DNA of 64,000 bases, taken from the NCBI RefSeq assembly GCF_910594005.1, contig NC_057831.1:39018001-39082000 (forward strand), read 5' to 3'. Shown here piece after piece: positions 32,577 through 43,300 of the stretch; the first letter of the stretch is position 1; the number at the start of each line of letters is the position of its first letter. Made by a program: the position numbers and the translations under genes. Source of the DNA: Cervus elaphus. Its lineage: Eukaryota > Chordata > Mammalia > Artiodactyla > Cervidae. The notes under the pieces were generated by a model. It saw only the letters and a list, made by a program, of their open reading frames with translations. It had not been told where the DNA came from and searched no databases.

Positions 32577-33452
32577 TCTTTTCCCATGTAGATTATTACA
32601 GAATATTGAGCAGAGTTCCCCTCCCACACAGTAGGTCCCTGTTGGTAGTCTGTCTTAAATATAGACTAGTGTCAGATTCACAGCAACACTGAGAATTAAG
32701 TACAGAGTTCCCATCTACTCCCTGACCCCACAAGCACAAACCCTCACCAGTTTGTTACAATCAAAGGACCTAAGTCGACACATTATTATCATCCAAACTC
32801 TATGGCTTACATTCTGGTTCATTTTTGGTGTTATACATTCTATGGGTTTTGACATGCCATTGCCATTATAGTATCCCACAGAATAGTTTTGATACCCTAA
32901 AAATTCTCCTATTCATCTTTACCTCTCCCCTAACCCCTGCAACCACTGACTTTTTCACTGTCTCTACAAATTTTCTCTTCCTAGAATGTCACACAGTTGG
33001 AATCATAAATATGCACCCTTTTCAAATTGGCTTCCGTCACTTAATGATATGCATTTATGTTTCCTTCACGTCTTTTCATGCTTGATAGCTCATCTCTTTT
33101 AAGTACTAAATAATATTCCATTGTCTGGACATATCACAGTTTACCCATTAGCTTACAGAAGGATATCTTGTTTCCCAAGTCCAGCAATTAGGAATAAAGC
33201 TATTATAAAAATTCATGTAGAGATTTTTACATAGACATGTTTTCAAAGCCCTTGGGTAAAAATGCCAAGGAATGTGATGATTGCTCTATCATGTGGTAAG
33301 AGTAAGTTTAATTGTATAAGAAACTGCCAGACTGTCTTCTAAAGTAGCTGTACCACTTTGCATTCTCACCAGCAATGTATGAGTTTCATATCCTTTCTAG
33401 CATGTAGACTGTTGATCATCTGAATTTTGGCCTTTCTAATAGGCTTGTGGTG

Positions 33453-33977
33453 GTTCAGTTCAGTTCAGTCACTCAGTTGTGTCCAACTCTTTGTGACCCC
33501 ATGAACCACAGCATGCCAAGCCTCCCTGTCCATCACCAACTCCCGGAGTTTACCCAATCTCATCTCCATTGAGTTGGTGATGCCATCCAGCCATCTCATC
33601 TTCTGTCATCCCCTTCTCCTCCTGCCCTCGATCTTTCCCAGCATCAGGGTCTTTTCAAACGAGTCAGTTCTTTGCATCAGGTGGCCAAAGTATTGGAGTT
33701 TCAGCTTCAACATCAGTCCTTCCAGTGAACACCCAGGAGTGATCTCCTTTAGGATGGACTGGTTGGATCTCCTTGCAGTCCAAGGGACTCTCAAGAGTCT
33801 TCTCCAACACCACAGTTCAAAAGCATCAATTCTTCAGCACTCAGCTTTCTTTATAGTCCAACTCTCATATCCATACATGACTACTGGATAAACCATAACC
33901 TGGACTAGACAGATCTTTGTTGACAATGTAATGTCTCTGCTTTTTAATATGCTGTCTAGGTTGGTCATAACTTTCCT
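33453..33977 (-). mobile_element. BovB LINE 3' fragment
   Basis: The ttcagttcagttcag terminus is at the left, then antisense BovB C-terminal coding sequence (for example LKLQYFGHLM and LEKTLML-type segments on the minus strand). It is truncated at about 33977. It splits host L1 between 'ggcttgtggtgg' and 'tatctcgctg', with little or no TSD. Confidence 0.93.
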
Positions 33978-35449
33978 GTATCTCGCTGTTGTTTTAATGT
34001 TTAATTAGTGAATATCAATTCCCTAATAACAAATGCTATTAAACATACATTCATGTACTTATTTGCCATCTGTTTATCTTTTCTGGTGAAGTTTCTGTTC
34101 AGGTATTTTGCCCATTTTTTTACTGAGTTGTTCATTTTCTTATTGTTGATTTTAAGAGTTCTTTGTTTATTTCAGACAATAGTATTTTTATCAGAAATAG
34201 GACATATTTGCAAATATTTTCTCCGTCTGTGATGCCTTCTGAATCTTTTAAAAGTCCTTCATGGAGCAAAATTTTTCATCTTAATAAAGTCAAATTTATC
34301 GTTTTTTTTTCATGGTCTGTTCCTTGATGTTGTAACTAAAGTCATTGATATACCTCAAAATATCTAGATTTATTCCTATGTTATCTTCTAGGAGTTTGAT
34401 ATTTTTGCACTTCGTATTTAGGTCTATGGTTCATTTTGAGTTATTTTTTGTGTCCAGGGAAGGTTTGTGTCTAGATTAATTTGTTTGCACCTGGATGGCC
34501 AGTTGTTACAGCACCATTGTTGAAAGGACTTTCTACCTACACTGCTTCTTTGTCACTGATTTGTTGACTATATTAATGCAAGTGTGTCTCTAGGCTCCCT
34601 ACTCTGTTCTAATTGTCTATTCTTTCACCAGGACCAGATTGTCTTGGCTATTGTAGTTTTATAGTACGTCTTGATGTCCCATAGTGTCAGTCCTCCAACA
34701 TTGTTCTTCTCTTTTAATATTGTGTTGGCTGTTCTAGATCTTGTCTCTTCATATAAACTTTAAAATCATATGTTGGTATTCACAAAATAACTTGTTGGAA
34801 TTTTGATTAAAACTGCATTGAGTCTATACATCAAGTTGAAAAGAACTGACATTGTGACAATATTGAGTCTTTTTATCCATCCATAAGAAACATATCTGCA
34901 TTTATTTAGTTCTTTGATTCCATTTGTCATTTTTTTGTAGTTTTTCTCATATACATCTTATATTTTGTTTGATTTATACTTAAATATTTTATGTTTTGAG
35001 GTTCTAATATAGATGGTATTGTGGTCTAAATTTCAAATTGCATTTGTTTATTGCTGATATGTAGAAAAGTGATTGTGTTTTGAATATTAATCTTACATAC
35101 TGCCTTTATGCTAGTTTCAGATTTTAGTTCCAAGAGTCATATTAATTTATACTAGATTTGTGCTTTTTCTTTTTGGCTTTCCAAAATTTACTAGACTGTA
35201 GCTATTTTCTTTTTTTAATCTAAACATTTGGCATTTAGAAAATTATATTCAATTTTCTAATTCACTATTTACTGTTTTCTCTGTTTAAAATATTTTCTTC
35301 CATTATCTTTTGCTAATTTTACTTAAATTTTGACCTGAATGTTTACATCCAATATACTCTTCCTGTTTTTTTAATTACAAAAATATCTATGCAATTTGAT
35401 TTGACACAGAATATAACTTTATGTTATTGTATGCCTATGCTGAAATAGG

Positions 35450-35579
35450 AGATCAACTGTAGAGTCATATGGCTGAAAAGCTTACTAGCTCTGTGACAGT
35501 GGATGTGTAAAATGAGACTAGCATCTTCCACAGAAGGGAGTTGTGATGATTAATAATAATAAATGGAAAAGACTTAGCC
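35450..35579 (+). repeat. MIR SINE fragment
   Basis: 'ttactagctctgtgacagtg', 'gtaaaatgagactagcatc' and 'gttgtgatgattaataata' follow MIR order. Confidence 0.55.
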
Positions 35580-35890
35580 AAATATCAGATATATAATACA
35601 CATGCAATAATATATTACTCAGCTGTTAAAAAGAATGAAGTCTCGCTGTTTGCAACAACATGGATGAAACTAGAGGATATTATGCTAAGTGACATGTTAG
35701 ATAGAAAGACAAATGCCATACTATTTCGCTTTTCAATGAAATCTAAAACATAAATAAGTAAATGAACAAACTTAACAAAACAGACTCATTAATACAGAGA
35801 GCAAACAGGTGATTGCCAGAGGGGAGGGGAGTAGAGGAATGAGTGTATATATTTGATAGGTATTTTTGGGTATATATTTACTTAAGTTCA
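35580..35890 (+). repeat. Old L1 3' end fragment
   Basis: 'atattactcagctgttaaaa', 'gcaacaacatggatgaaac', 'attatgctaagtgacatg', 'gaacaaacttaacaaaac' and 'gattgccagaggggagg' give the sense 3' end of an older L1, unlike the young family at 36998. Confidence 0.8.
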
Positions 35891-35938
35891 AAATTTTAGA
35901 AGCCTCAACTAATATATAATTATAAAATATAAGCCTCT

Positions 35939-36071
35939 GCTGCTGCTGCTGCTAAGTCGCTTTAGTCGTGTCTGACTCTGTGTGACACCATAGACGGCTG
36001 CCCACCAGGCTCTGCCGTCCCTGGGATTCTCCAGGCAAGAACGCTGGAGTGGGTTGCCATTTCCTTCTCCA
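35939..36071 (-). mobile_element. Single-monomer Bov-tA/Bov-A SINE
   Basis: It begins (CTG)n and ends 'ccatttccttctcca'. The exact 10-bp TSD 'ataagcctct' lies at 35929-35938 and 36072-36081. Confidence 0.94.
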
Positions 36072-36081
36072 ATAAGCCTCT

Positions 36082-36981
36082 ACTAAAATATAAATATAAT
36101 TATATTTATAATTATATTTTAAATGGCAAATAGAGGTAGTTTATAGAGATAAAGCTATCTCCTATGGTCTGAATTTTTTTCAGTTTAATCATTCTATTTT
36201 CAAGACAAGTTTTTTTTTATAGCAAATGCTATGAAGTTTATGACATATTTGATGTAATTTCATTATAGAGTGTGTGGAATACAGCTACATCCATATTTTT
36301 GTCTGTATTATCTATGGCTATTTTCACATTACAGTGCCATAGTTGAGTAGGTGAGACAGATAAATGGCCTGTAAAACCTAAAATATTTAATATCTGCCCC
36401 ATCATGAGGGAAAAAAAGTTCCTAAATTGTATATCACTTTGGAAATATTAACAATTGGTGCTTTCTATGTGATATATTGCATTTGTTATCTTGCTAAACT
36501 AGCATAAGATTTTTTACGGGGTACAATGTGTAGGCTCAGATGGAACCAAGAATGGTGAAAGGCAGACTAGGACAATTACTGCAAGAAAGAAAATATCTAT
36601 CTAGATCTATCTATCTATCTATATATCTCAACTCTCTCTGGAGGAAGCTGTCTGGCTTTTTTCATTCAAATCATCTTGAGTATGTAAGGCCTCTCACCAT
36701 GTTTTTAAAACAGTGACTATTCCCATTAGAGGGTGATTTGCTGGTATGGTCTGCATAGAGGAGATGGAAGAAGGAAAAGGATTTCAGACAGAATTTATGA
36801 AAAAGTGTTAAATAAATTTCAGAACTAATTTAATGTTCACAATAATTTTTAATTATAAACTGTAGTGAAATATGATAAACAGGTCATATAAACTATTTTC
36901 TTTGAGTTCCCCTAAAAGCGAAGATTTTCCCAAATAGCCACTTAGGGGATGCCCTGCTCCCCAGACCACAATGCTGATTTT
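36082..36981. other. No gene; includes an ATCT microsatellite
   Basis: Unassigned AT-rich sequence. Positions 36593-36628 are an imperfect (ATCT)n run. This is the 5' flank of the full-length L1. Confidence 0.6.
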
Positions 36982-36997
36982 GAAATAGTAGTATTGT
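36982..36997. repeat. Target-site duplication of the full-length L1, left copy
   Basis: GAAATAGTAGTATTGT, identical to 44578-44593. The bottom-strand nick implied is TTTC/AA, one base from the L1 endonuclease preference TTTT/AA. Confidence 0.96.
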
Positions 36998-37007
36998 GAG
37001 GAGGAGC

Positions 37008-37018
37008 CAAGATGGCGG
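37008..37018 (+). promoter_or_regulatory. YY1-type motif at L1 start
   Basis: CAAGATGGCGG lies 11 bases from the first L1 base. In human L1 a YY1 site in the same place sets the transcription start, so a like role is inferred. Confidence 0.6.
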
Positions 37019-37800
37019 AGGAGTAGGACGGGGAGACCACTTTCTCTCCTACAAATTCATCAAAAGAATAACTGAATGCAGAGCAAACCTCACAAAACAA
37101 CTTCTGATCGCTAGCTGAGGTCATCAGGCGCCCAGAAAAGCAGACCATTGTCTTCAAAGGAGGTAGGACAAAATATAAAAGATAAAAAGTGAGACAAAAG
37201 AGCTAAGGACGGAGACCCGTCCCGGGAAGGGAGTCTTAGGCGGCCTTGCTTGGGCTAGGGTCCGGGCCTGAGTGCCCTGAGGACAATCGGAGGGAGCTTC
37301 TGTGAGGTGCCAACTTGAACTGTGGGAGACCAAAAGAGAGAAAATTAACCGGCCGGAACACACTGCCGGCCGTTCGCAGAACAAAGGGACGGAGAAAGTC
37401 CCAAGAAGAGGTCGCAGGCTGCGGACCCGCCCGGCCCCGCCGGAGGCAGGAGGCAGGGGGTAGGGGAGGGTCGCGGCGAGACACAGGGCGCAGGCACCCG
37501 ACCGGCGCGGGCGGGGACTGGGGCTGGGGACGCAGAGGGCGGAAGGCGCGGGCACCCGACTGGCGCCAGCGGAAACTGAGACTGGGTCCGCGGAAGGGAG
37601 TGAGTGCGCCACACCTGGGGATAGTGCGCCCATCAAGCCCCTCGCTACCTGGACCGCTCTGACGGGGAAGGCACAGAGAGCAGGCGCAGCTTTTCCTTCC
37701 GCGCTTTTGTGTAACACCCGAGGGCTGGGACCTAGCGCAGCGCGGGGCGCGCTCCATATAGAACAGCCGGGAGCCTGAGCAGCGCAGACGGAGAAAGCAG

Positions 37801-37914
37801 CGTCAGCCCCTCCCGGCAGCGCCAGCCCGCCCCCGCAGGGCCAGCCCCTCCCTGCAGCGCCAGCCCATCCCCGCAGCGCCAGCCCATCCCCGCAGCGTCA
37901 GCCCCTCCCCACAG
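37801..37914 (+). repeat. Six-unit 19-bp tandem array in L1 5'UTR
   Basis: Units start at 37801, 37820, 37839, 37858, 37877 and 37896. Units 4 and 5 are identical (CGCCAGCCCATCCCCGCAG). The others differ at a few positions. The period is exactly 19 bp throughout. Confidence 0.95.
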
Positions 37915-38189
37915 AGCGACGGAACTAGCTAACTGAATAAGAGCCCACCTCCGCCCGCCTGTGTCAGGGCGGAAATGAGGCTCTGAAGAGACCGGCAAAC
38001 AGAAGCCAAATAAACAAAGGGACCCGCTTCAGAAGGGACTGGTGCAACAGATTAAAATCCCTGTAGAAAACACCGACTTCACCGGAAGGGCCCTGTAGAT
38101 ATCGAGAAGTGTAAGCTGGAACGAGGAGCTATCTGAAACTGAGCCGAACCCACACTGACCGCAACAGCTCCAGAGAAACTCCTAGATAT

Positions 38190-38580
38190 ATTTTTACTTT
38201 TTTTTTTCTAAGTAAGGAAAAAAAAAAAAATTTTTTTTTTCTTTTTATATTTTTTCTTTTTTATTTTTTCTCTTTTATTTTCCTTTAAAATTCCCTATTA
38301 CTCCCCCATTACTCCTTAACTTTCATTTTCATAGATTTTTACGATTTTTTTAATTAGGGGGAAAAAAAAATTTTTTTTTTTCTTTCTTTCTTTTTTTTTT
38401 TTTTGTTTTTTTTCTTTTTTTCTTTTTCTTTTTTTTCTTCTTTTTTTTCCTTTCCGTTTTCTCTTTTATTTTCTATTTTTCTTTTTCTCTTATTTCTTTT
38501 AAAGTCCTCTAGAACTCCTCTACTACTCTTCATTTTCATTTTCACTACACTATAACCTTACCAAAAAAAAAAAAAAAAAA
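38190..38580. repeat. Low-complexity T/A-rich block within L1 5'UTR
   Basis: Alternating long T and A runs, mostly pyrimidine on the + strand from 38232 to 38500, ending in an A run at 38561-38580. It is unusual next to the GC-rich promoter. The 63-codon Lys-rich antisense frame here is a composition artefact. Confidence 0.9.
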
Positions 38581-39409
38581 AGAGAAGCCCTATCTTTAAA
38601 CCGAAGATTATTCTCTCCCAATCTTGACTCTCTGTTTTCTACCTCAGAACACCTCTATTTCCTCCTTTCCCCTTCTCTTCCCAATCCAATTCTGTGAATC
38701 CTTGTAGGTGTCTGAGATACGGAGAACACTCTGGGAACAGACAGCTGCGTAGATCTGTCTCTCTCCTCTTGAGTCCCCCTTTTTCTCCTCCTGCTCATCT
38801 CTATCTCCCTCCTCCCTTTTCTCCTGTTCATGTAACTCTGTGAACCTCTCTGGGTGTCCCTAACAGGGGAGAATCTTTTCGCCATTAACCTAGAAGTTTT
38901 ATTATCAGTGCTGTATAGTTGGAGAAGTCCTGAGACTACAGGAAGAAGAAAACTGAAATCCAGAGGCAGGAAACTTAAGCCCAAAACCTGAGAACACCAG
39001 AAAACTCCTGACTACATGGAACTTTAAGCAATAAGTGACCGTCCAAAAGCCTCCATACCTACACTGAAACCAACCACCACCCAAGAGCCAGTAAGTTTTA
39101 GAGCAAGACATACCACGCAAATTCTCCAGCAACACAGGAACATAGCCCCGAATGTCAACATACAGGCTGCCCAAGGTGACACCTAACACATAGACCCATC
39201 TCAAAACTCATTACTGGGCACTCCATCGCTCTCCAAAAAGAAGAAATCAAGTTCCACGCACCAGTACACTGACGCAAGCTTCCCTAACCGGAAAACCTTG
39301 ACAAGCCAATCGTCTAACCCCACCCACTGGGTTAATCCTCCACAATAAAAAGGAACCACAGACCTCCAGAATACAGAAAGTCCACTCCAGACACAGCAAT
39401 CTAAACAAG

Positions 39410-40336
39410 ATGAAAAGGCAAAGAAATACCCAACAGGTAAAGAAACATGAAAAATGCCCACCAAGTCAAACAAAAGAGGAGGAGATAGGGAATCTACCTG
39501 AAAAAGAATTTAGAATAATGATAATAAAAATGATCCAAAATCTTGAAAACAAAATGGAGTTACAGATAAATAGCCTGGAGACAAAGATTGAAAAGATACA
39601 AGAATTGTTTAATAAAGACCTAGAAGAAATAAAAAAGAGTCAATTAAAAATGAACAATGCAATGAATGAGATCAAAAACACTTTGGAGGGAACCAAGAGT
39701 AGAATAACGGAGGCAGAAGATAGGATAAGTGAGGTAGAAGATAAAATGGTGGAAATAAATGAAGCAGAGAGGAAAAAAGAAAAAAGGATCAAAAGAAATG
39801 AGGACAACCTCAGGGACCTCTGGGACACTGTGAAACGCCCCAACATTCGAATCATAGGAGTTCCAGAAGAAGAAGACAAAAAGAAAGGCCATGAGAAAAT
39901 ACTCGAGGAGATAATAGCTGAAAACTTCCCTAAAATGGGGAAGGAAATAGCCACTCAAGTCCAAGAAACCCAGAGAGTCCCAAACAGGATAAACCCAAGG
40001 CGAAACACCCCAAGACACATATTAATCAAACTAACAAAGATCAAACACAAAGAACAAATATTAAAAGCAGCAAGGGAAAAACAACAAATAACACACAAAG
40101 GGATTCCCATAAGGATAACAGCTGACCTATCAATAGAAACCCTCCAGGCCAGAAGGGAATGGCAGGATGTCCTGAAAGTAATGAAAGAGAATAACCTACA
40201 ACCTAGATTACTGTATCCAGCAAGGATCTCATTCAGATATGAAGGAGAACTCAAAAGCTTTACAGATAAGCAAAAGCTGAGAGAATTCAGCACCACCAAA
40301 CCAGCTCTTCAACAAATGCTAAAGGATCTTCTCTAG
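39410..40336 (+). CDS. ORF1: L1 ORF1p, RNA-binding chaperone
   Basis: 308 codons, uninterrupted. L1 ORF1p is a trimeric RNA-binding protein that coats L1 RNA in the cytoplasmic ribonucleoprotein and acts as a nucleic-acid chaperone in retrotransposition. Residues about 35-135 are rich in Glu, Lys, Ile and Leu with heptad spacing (for example ITEAEDRISEVEDKMVEINEAE at 99-120), the coiled coil that trimerises. The RRM begins around IRIIGVPEEED (146-156), and HILIKL (203-208) lies in the RRM to C-terminal region. The C-terminal domain holds YPARISFRYEGE (269-280). Human ORF1p has 338 residues; the difference lies mainly in the N-terminus. The ATG chosen is the first in the open frame, preceded by 'aacaag'. 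ORF2 follows after 51 bp in the same frame, with stop codons between. Confidence 0.96.
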   Translation: MKRQRNTQQVKKHEKCPPSQTKEEEIGNLPEKEFRIMIIKMIQNLENKMELQINSLETKIEKIQELFNKDLEEIKKSQLKMNNAMNEIKNTLEGTKSRITEAEDRISEVEDKMVEINEAERKKEKRIKRNEDNLRDLWDTVKRPNIRIIGVPEEEDKKKGHEKILEEIIAENFPKMGKEIATQVQETQRVPNRINPRRNTPRHILIKLTKIKHKEQILKAAREKQQITHKGIPIRITADLSIETLQARREWQDVLKVMKENNLQPRLLYPARISFRYEGELKSFTDKQKLREFSTTKPALQQMLKDLL

Positions 40337-40387
40337 ACAGGAAATGCAGAAAGGTTGTATAAACGTGAACCCAAAACAACAAAGTAA

Positions 40388-43300
40388 ATGGCAACCGGAC
40401 CACACCTATCAATAATTACCTTAAATGTAAATGGGTTGAATGCCCCAACCAAAAGACAAAGATTGGCTGAATGGATACAAAAACAAGACCCCCATATATG
40501 CTGTCTACAAGAGACCCACCTCAAAACAAGAGACACATACAGACTAAAAGTGAAGGGCTGGAAAAAAATATTTCATGCAAATGGAGACCAAAAGAAAGCA
40601 GGAGTCGCAATACTCATATCAGATAAAATAGACTTTCAAATAAAAGCTGTGAAAAGAGACAAAGAAGGACACTACATAATGATCAAAGGATCAATCCAAG
40701 AAGAAGATATAACAATTATAAATATATATGCACCCAACATAGGAGCACCGCAATATGTATGGCAAACACTAACGAGTATGAAAGAGGAAATTAATAGTAA
40801 CACAATAATAGTGGGAGACTTTAATACCCTACTCACAACTATGGATAGATCAACTAAACAGAAAATCAACAAGGAAACACAAACTTTAAATGACACAATG
40901 GACCAGCTAGACCTAATTGATATCTATAGGACATTTCACCCCAAAACAATCAACTTCACCTTTTTCTCAAGTGCACACGGAACATTCTCCAGAATAGATC
41001 ACATCCTGGGCCATAAATCTAGTCTTGGAAAATTCAAAAAAATTGAAATCATTCCAGTCATCTTTTCTGACCACAGTGCAGTAAGATTAGATCTCAATTA
41101 CAGGAAAAAAATTGTTAAAAATTCAAACACGTGGAGGCTAAATAACACGCTTCTGAATAACCAACAAATCATAGAAGAAATCAAAAAAGAAATCAAAATA
41201 TGTATAGAAATGAATGAAAATGAAAACACAACAACCCAAAACCTATGGGACACTGTAAAAGCAGTGCTAAGGGGAAGGTTCATAGCATTACAGGCTTACC
41301 TCAAGAAACAAGAAAAAAGCCAAATAAATAACCTAACTCTACACCTAAAGCAATTAGAGAAGGAAGAAATGAAGAACCCCAGGGTTAGCAGAAGGAAAGA
41401 AATCTTAAAAATTAAGGCAGAAATAAATGCAATAGAAACTAAAGAGACCATAGCAAAAATCAACAAAGCTAAAAGCTGGTTTTTTGAAAAAATAAACAAA
41501 ATTGACAAACCATTAGCAAGACTCATTAAGAAACAAAGAGAGAAGAACCAAATTAACAAAATTAGAAATGAAAATGGAGAGATAACAACAGACAACACTG
41601 AAATACAAAGGATCATAAGAGACTACTACCAGCAGCTCTATGCCAATAAAATGGACAACTTGGATGAAATGGACAAATTCTTAGAAAAGTATAACTTTCC
41701 AAAACTGAACCAGGAAGAAATAGAAGATCTTAACAGACCCATCACAGGCAAGGAAATCGAAACTGTAATCAAAAATCTTCCAGCAAACAAAAGCCCAGGA
41801 CCAGATGGCTTCACAGCTGAATTCTACCAAAAATTTAGAGAAGAGCTAACACCTACCTTACTCAAACTCTTCCAGAAAATTGCAGAAGAAGGTAAACTTC
41901 CAAACTCATTCTATGAGGCCACCATCACCCTAATTCCAAAACCTGACAAAGATGCCACAAAAAAAGAAAACTACAGGCCAATATCACTGATGAACATAGA
42001 TGCAAAAATCCTTAACAAAATTCTAGCAAACAGAATCCAACAACATATTAAAAAAATCATACACCACGACCAAGTGGGCTTTATCCCAGGAATGCAAGGA
42101 TTCTTCAATATCCGCAAATCAATCAGTGTAATACACCACATTAACAAATTGAAAGATAAAAACCATATGATTATCTCAATAGATGCAGAGAAAGCCTTTG
42201 ACAAAATTCAACACTCATTTATGATTAAAACTCTCCAAAAAGCAGGAATAGAAGGAACATACCTCAACATAATAAAAGCTATATATGACAAACCCACAGC
42301 AAGCATCACCCTCTATGGTGAAAAATTGAAAGCATTTCCCCTGAAATCAGGAACAAGACAAGGGTGCCCACTCTCAGCACTACTGTTCAACATAGTGTTG
42401 GAAGTTTTGGCCACAGCAATCAGAGCAGAAAAAGAAGTAAAAGGAATCCAGATAGGAAAAGAAGAAGTGAAACTCTCACTGTTTGCAGATGACATGATCC
42501 TCTACATAGAAAACCCTAAAGACTCTACCAGAAAATTACTAGAACTAATCAACGAATATAGTAAAGTTGCAGGATATAAAATTAACACACAGAAATCCCT
42601 TGCATTCCTATATACTAACAATGAAAAAACAGAAAGAGAAATTAAGGAAACAATACCATTCACCATTGCAACAAAAAGAATAAAATACTTAGGAGTATAT
42701 CTACCTAAAGAAACAAAAGACCTATACATAGAAAACTATAAAACACTGATGAAAGAAATCAAAGAGGACACAAACAGATGGAGAAACATACCGTGTTCAT
42801 GGATTGGAAGAATCAATATTGTCAAAATGGCTATTCTACCCAAAGCAATCTATAGATTCAATGCAATCCCTATCAAGCTACCAACGGTATTTTTCACAGA
42901 ACTAGACCAAAGAATTTCACAATTTGTATGGAAATACAAAAAACCTCGAATAGCCAAAGTAATCTTGAAAAAGAAGAATGGAACTGGAGGAATCAACCTG
43001 CCTGACTTCAGACTCTACTACAAAGCCACAGTCATCAAGACAGTGTGGTACTGGCACAAAGACAGAAATATAGACCAATGGAACAGAATAGAAAGCCCAG
43101 AGATAAATCCACGAACCTATGGACACCTTATCTTTGACAAAGGAGGCAAGGATATACAATGGAAAAAAGACAACCTCTTTAACAAGTGGTGCTGGGAAAA
43201 CTGGTCAACCACTTGCAAAAGAATGAAACTAGAACACTTTCTAACACCATACACAAAAATAAACTCAAAATGGATTAAAGATCTAAATGTAAGACCAGAA

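Larger units (their letters stand above)
32190..35190 (-). repeat. Old L1 (L1MA/L1MB-like), antisense, about 2.2 kb without inserts
   Basis: From the left come the antisense 3'UTR ('caatgttgtgttagtttcag', 'gcagagttcccctccc'), then antisense ORF2: 'taatattccattgtctgg' (33110), 'gtagctgtaccactttgc' (33343), 'ttttgcccattttttta' (34107), 'ggatggccagttgttacag' (34491) and 'accagattgtcttggc' (34633). Two younger elements sit inside, Bov-A2 32297-32576 and BovB 33453-33977. No frame is open. The right limit is approximate. Confidence 0.82.
36998..39409 (+). promoter_or_regulatory. L1 5'UTR / internal promoter
   Basis: About 2.4 kb. The first 1 kb (to about 37990) is GC- and CpG-rich, with a 58-bp period duplication at 37488-37600 and a six-unit 19-bp array at 37801-37914. 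A contrasting T- and A-rich block lies at 38190-38580. The remainder is of ordinary composition up to ORF1. In other mammals the L1 5'UTR is an internal RNA polymerase II promoter; here that role is inferred from position. Long antisense open frames in the GC-rich part are treated as chance. Confidence 0.85.

Noticed and set aside
37801..37914. 19-bp array as a CRISPR array
   Set aside because: Units are directly adjacent with no spacers and sit inside an L1 5'UTR in a mammalian genome.
37154..37998. Several minus-strand frames of 88-187 codons in the GC-rich L1 5'UTR as host genes
   Set aside because: They overlap each other, have Pro/Arg/Ala-rich composition expected from GC content, and lie inside a mobile element. 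Kept only as a low-interest ORF0-like question.
38354..38545. 63-codon Lys-rich minus-strand frame
   Set aside because: Pure product of the T-rich low-complexity block.
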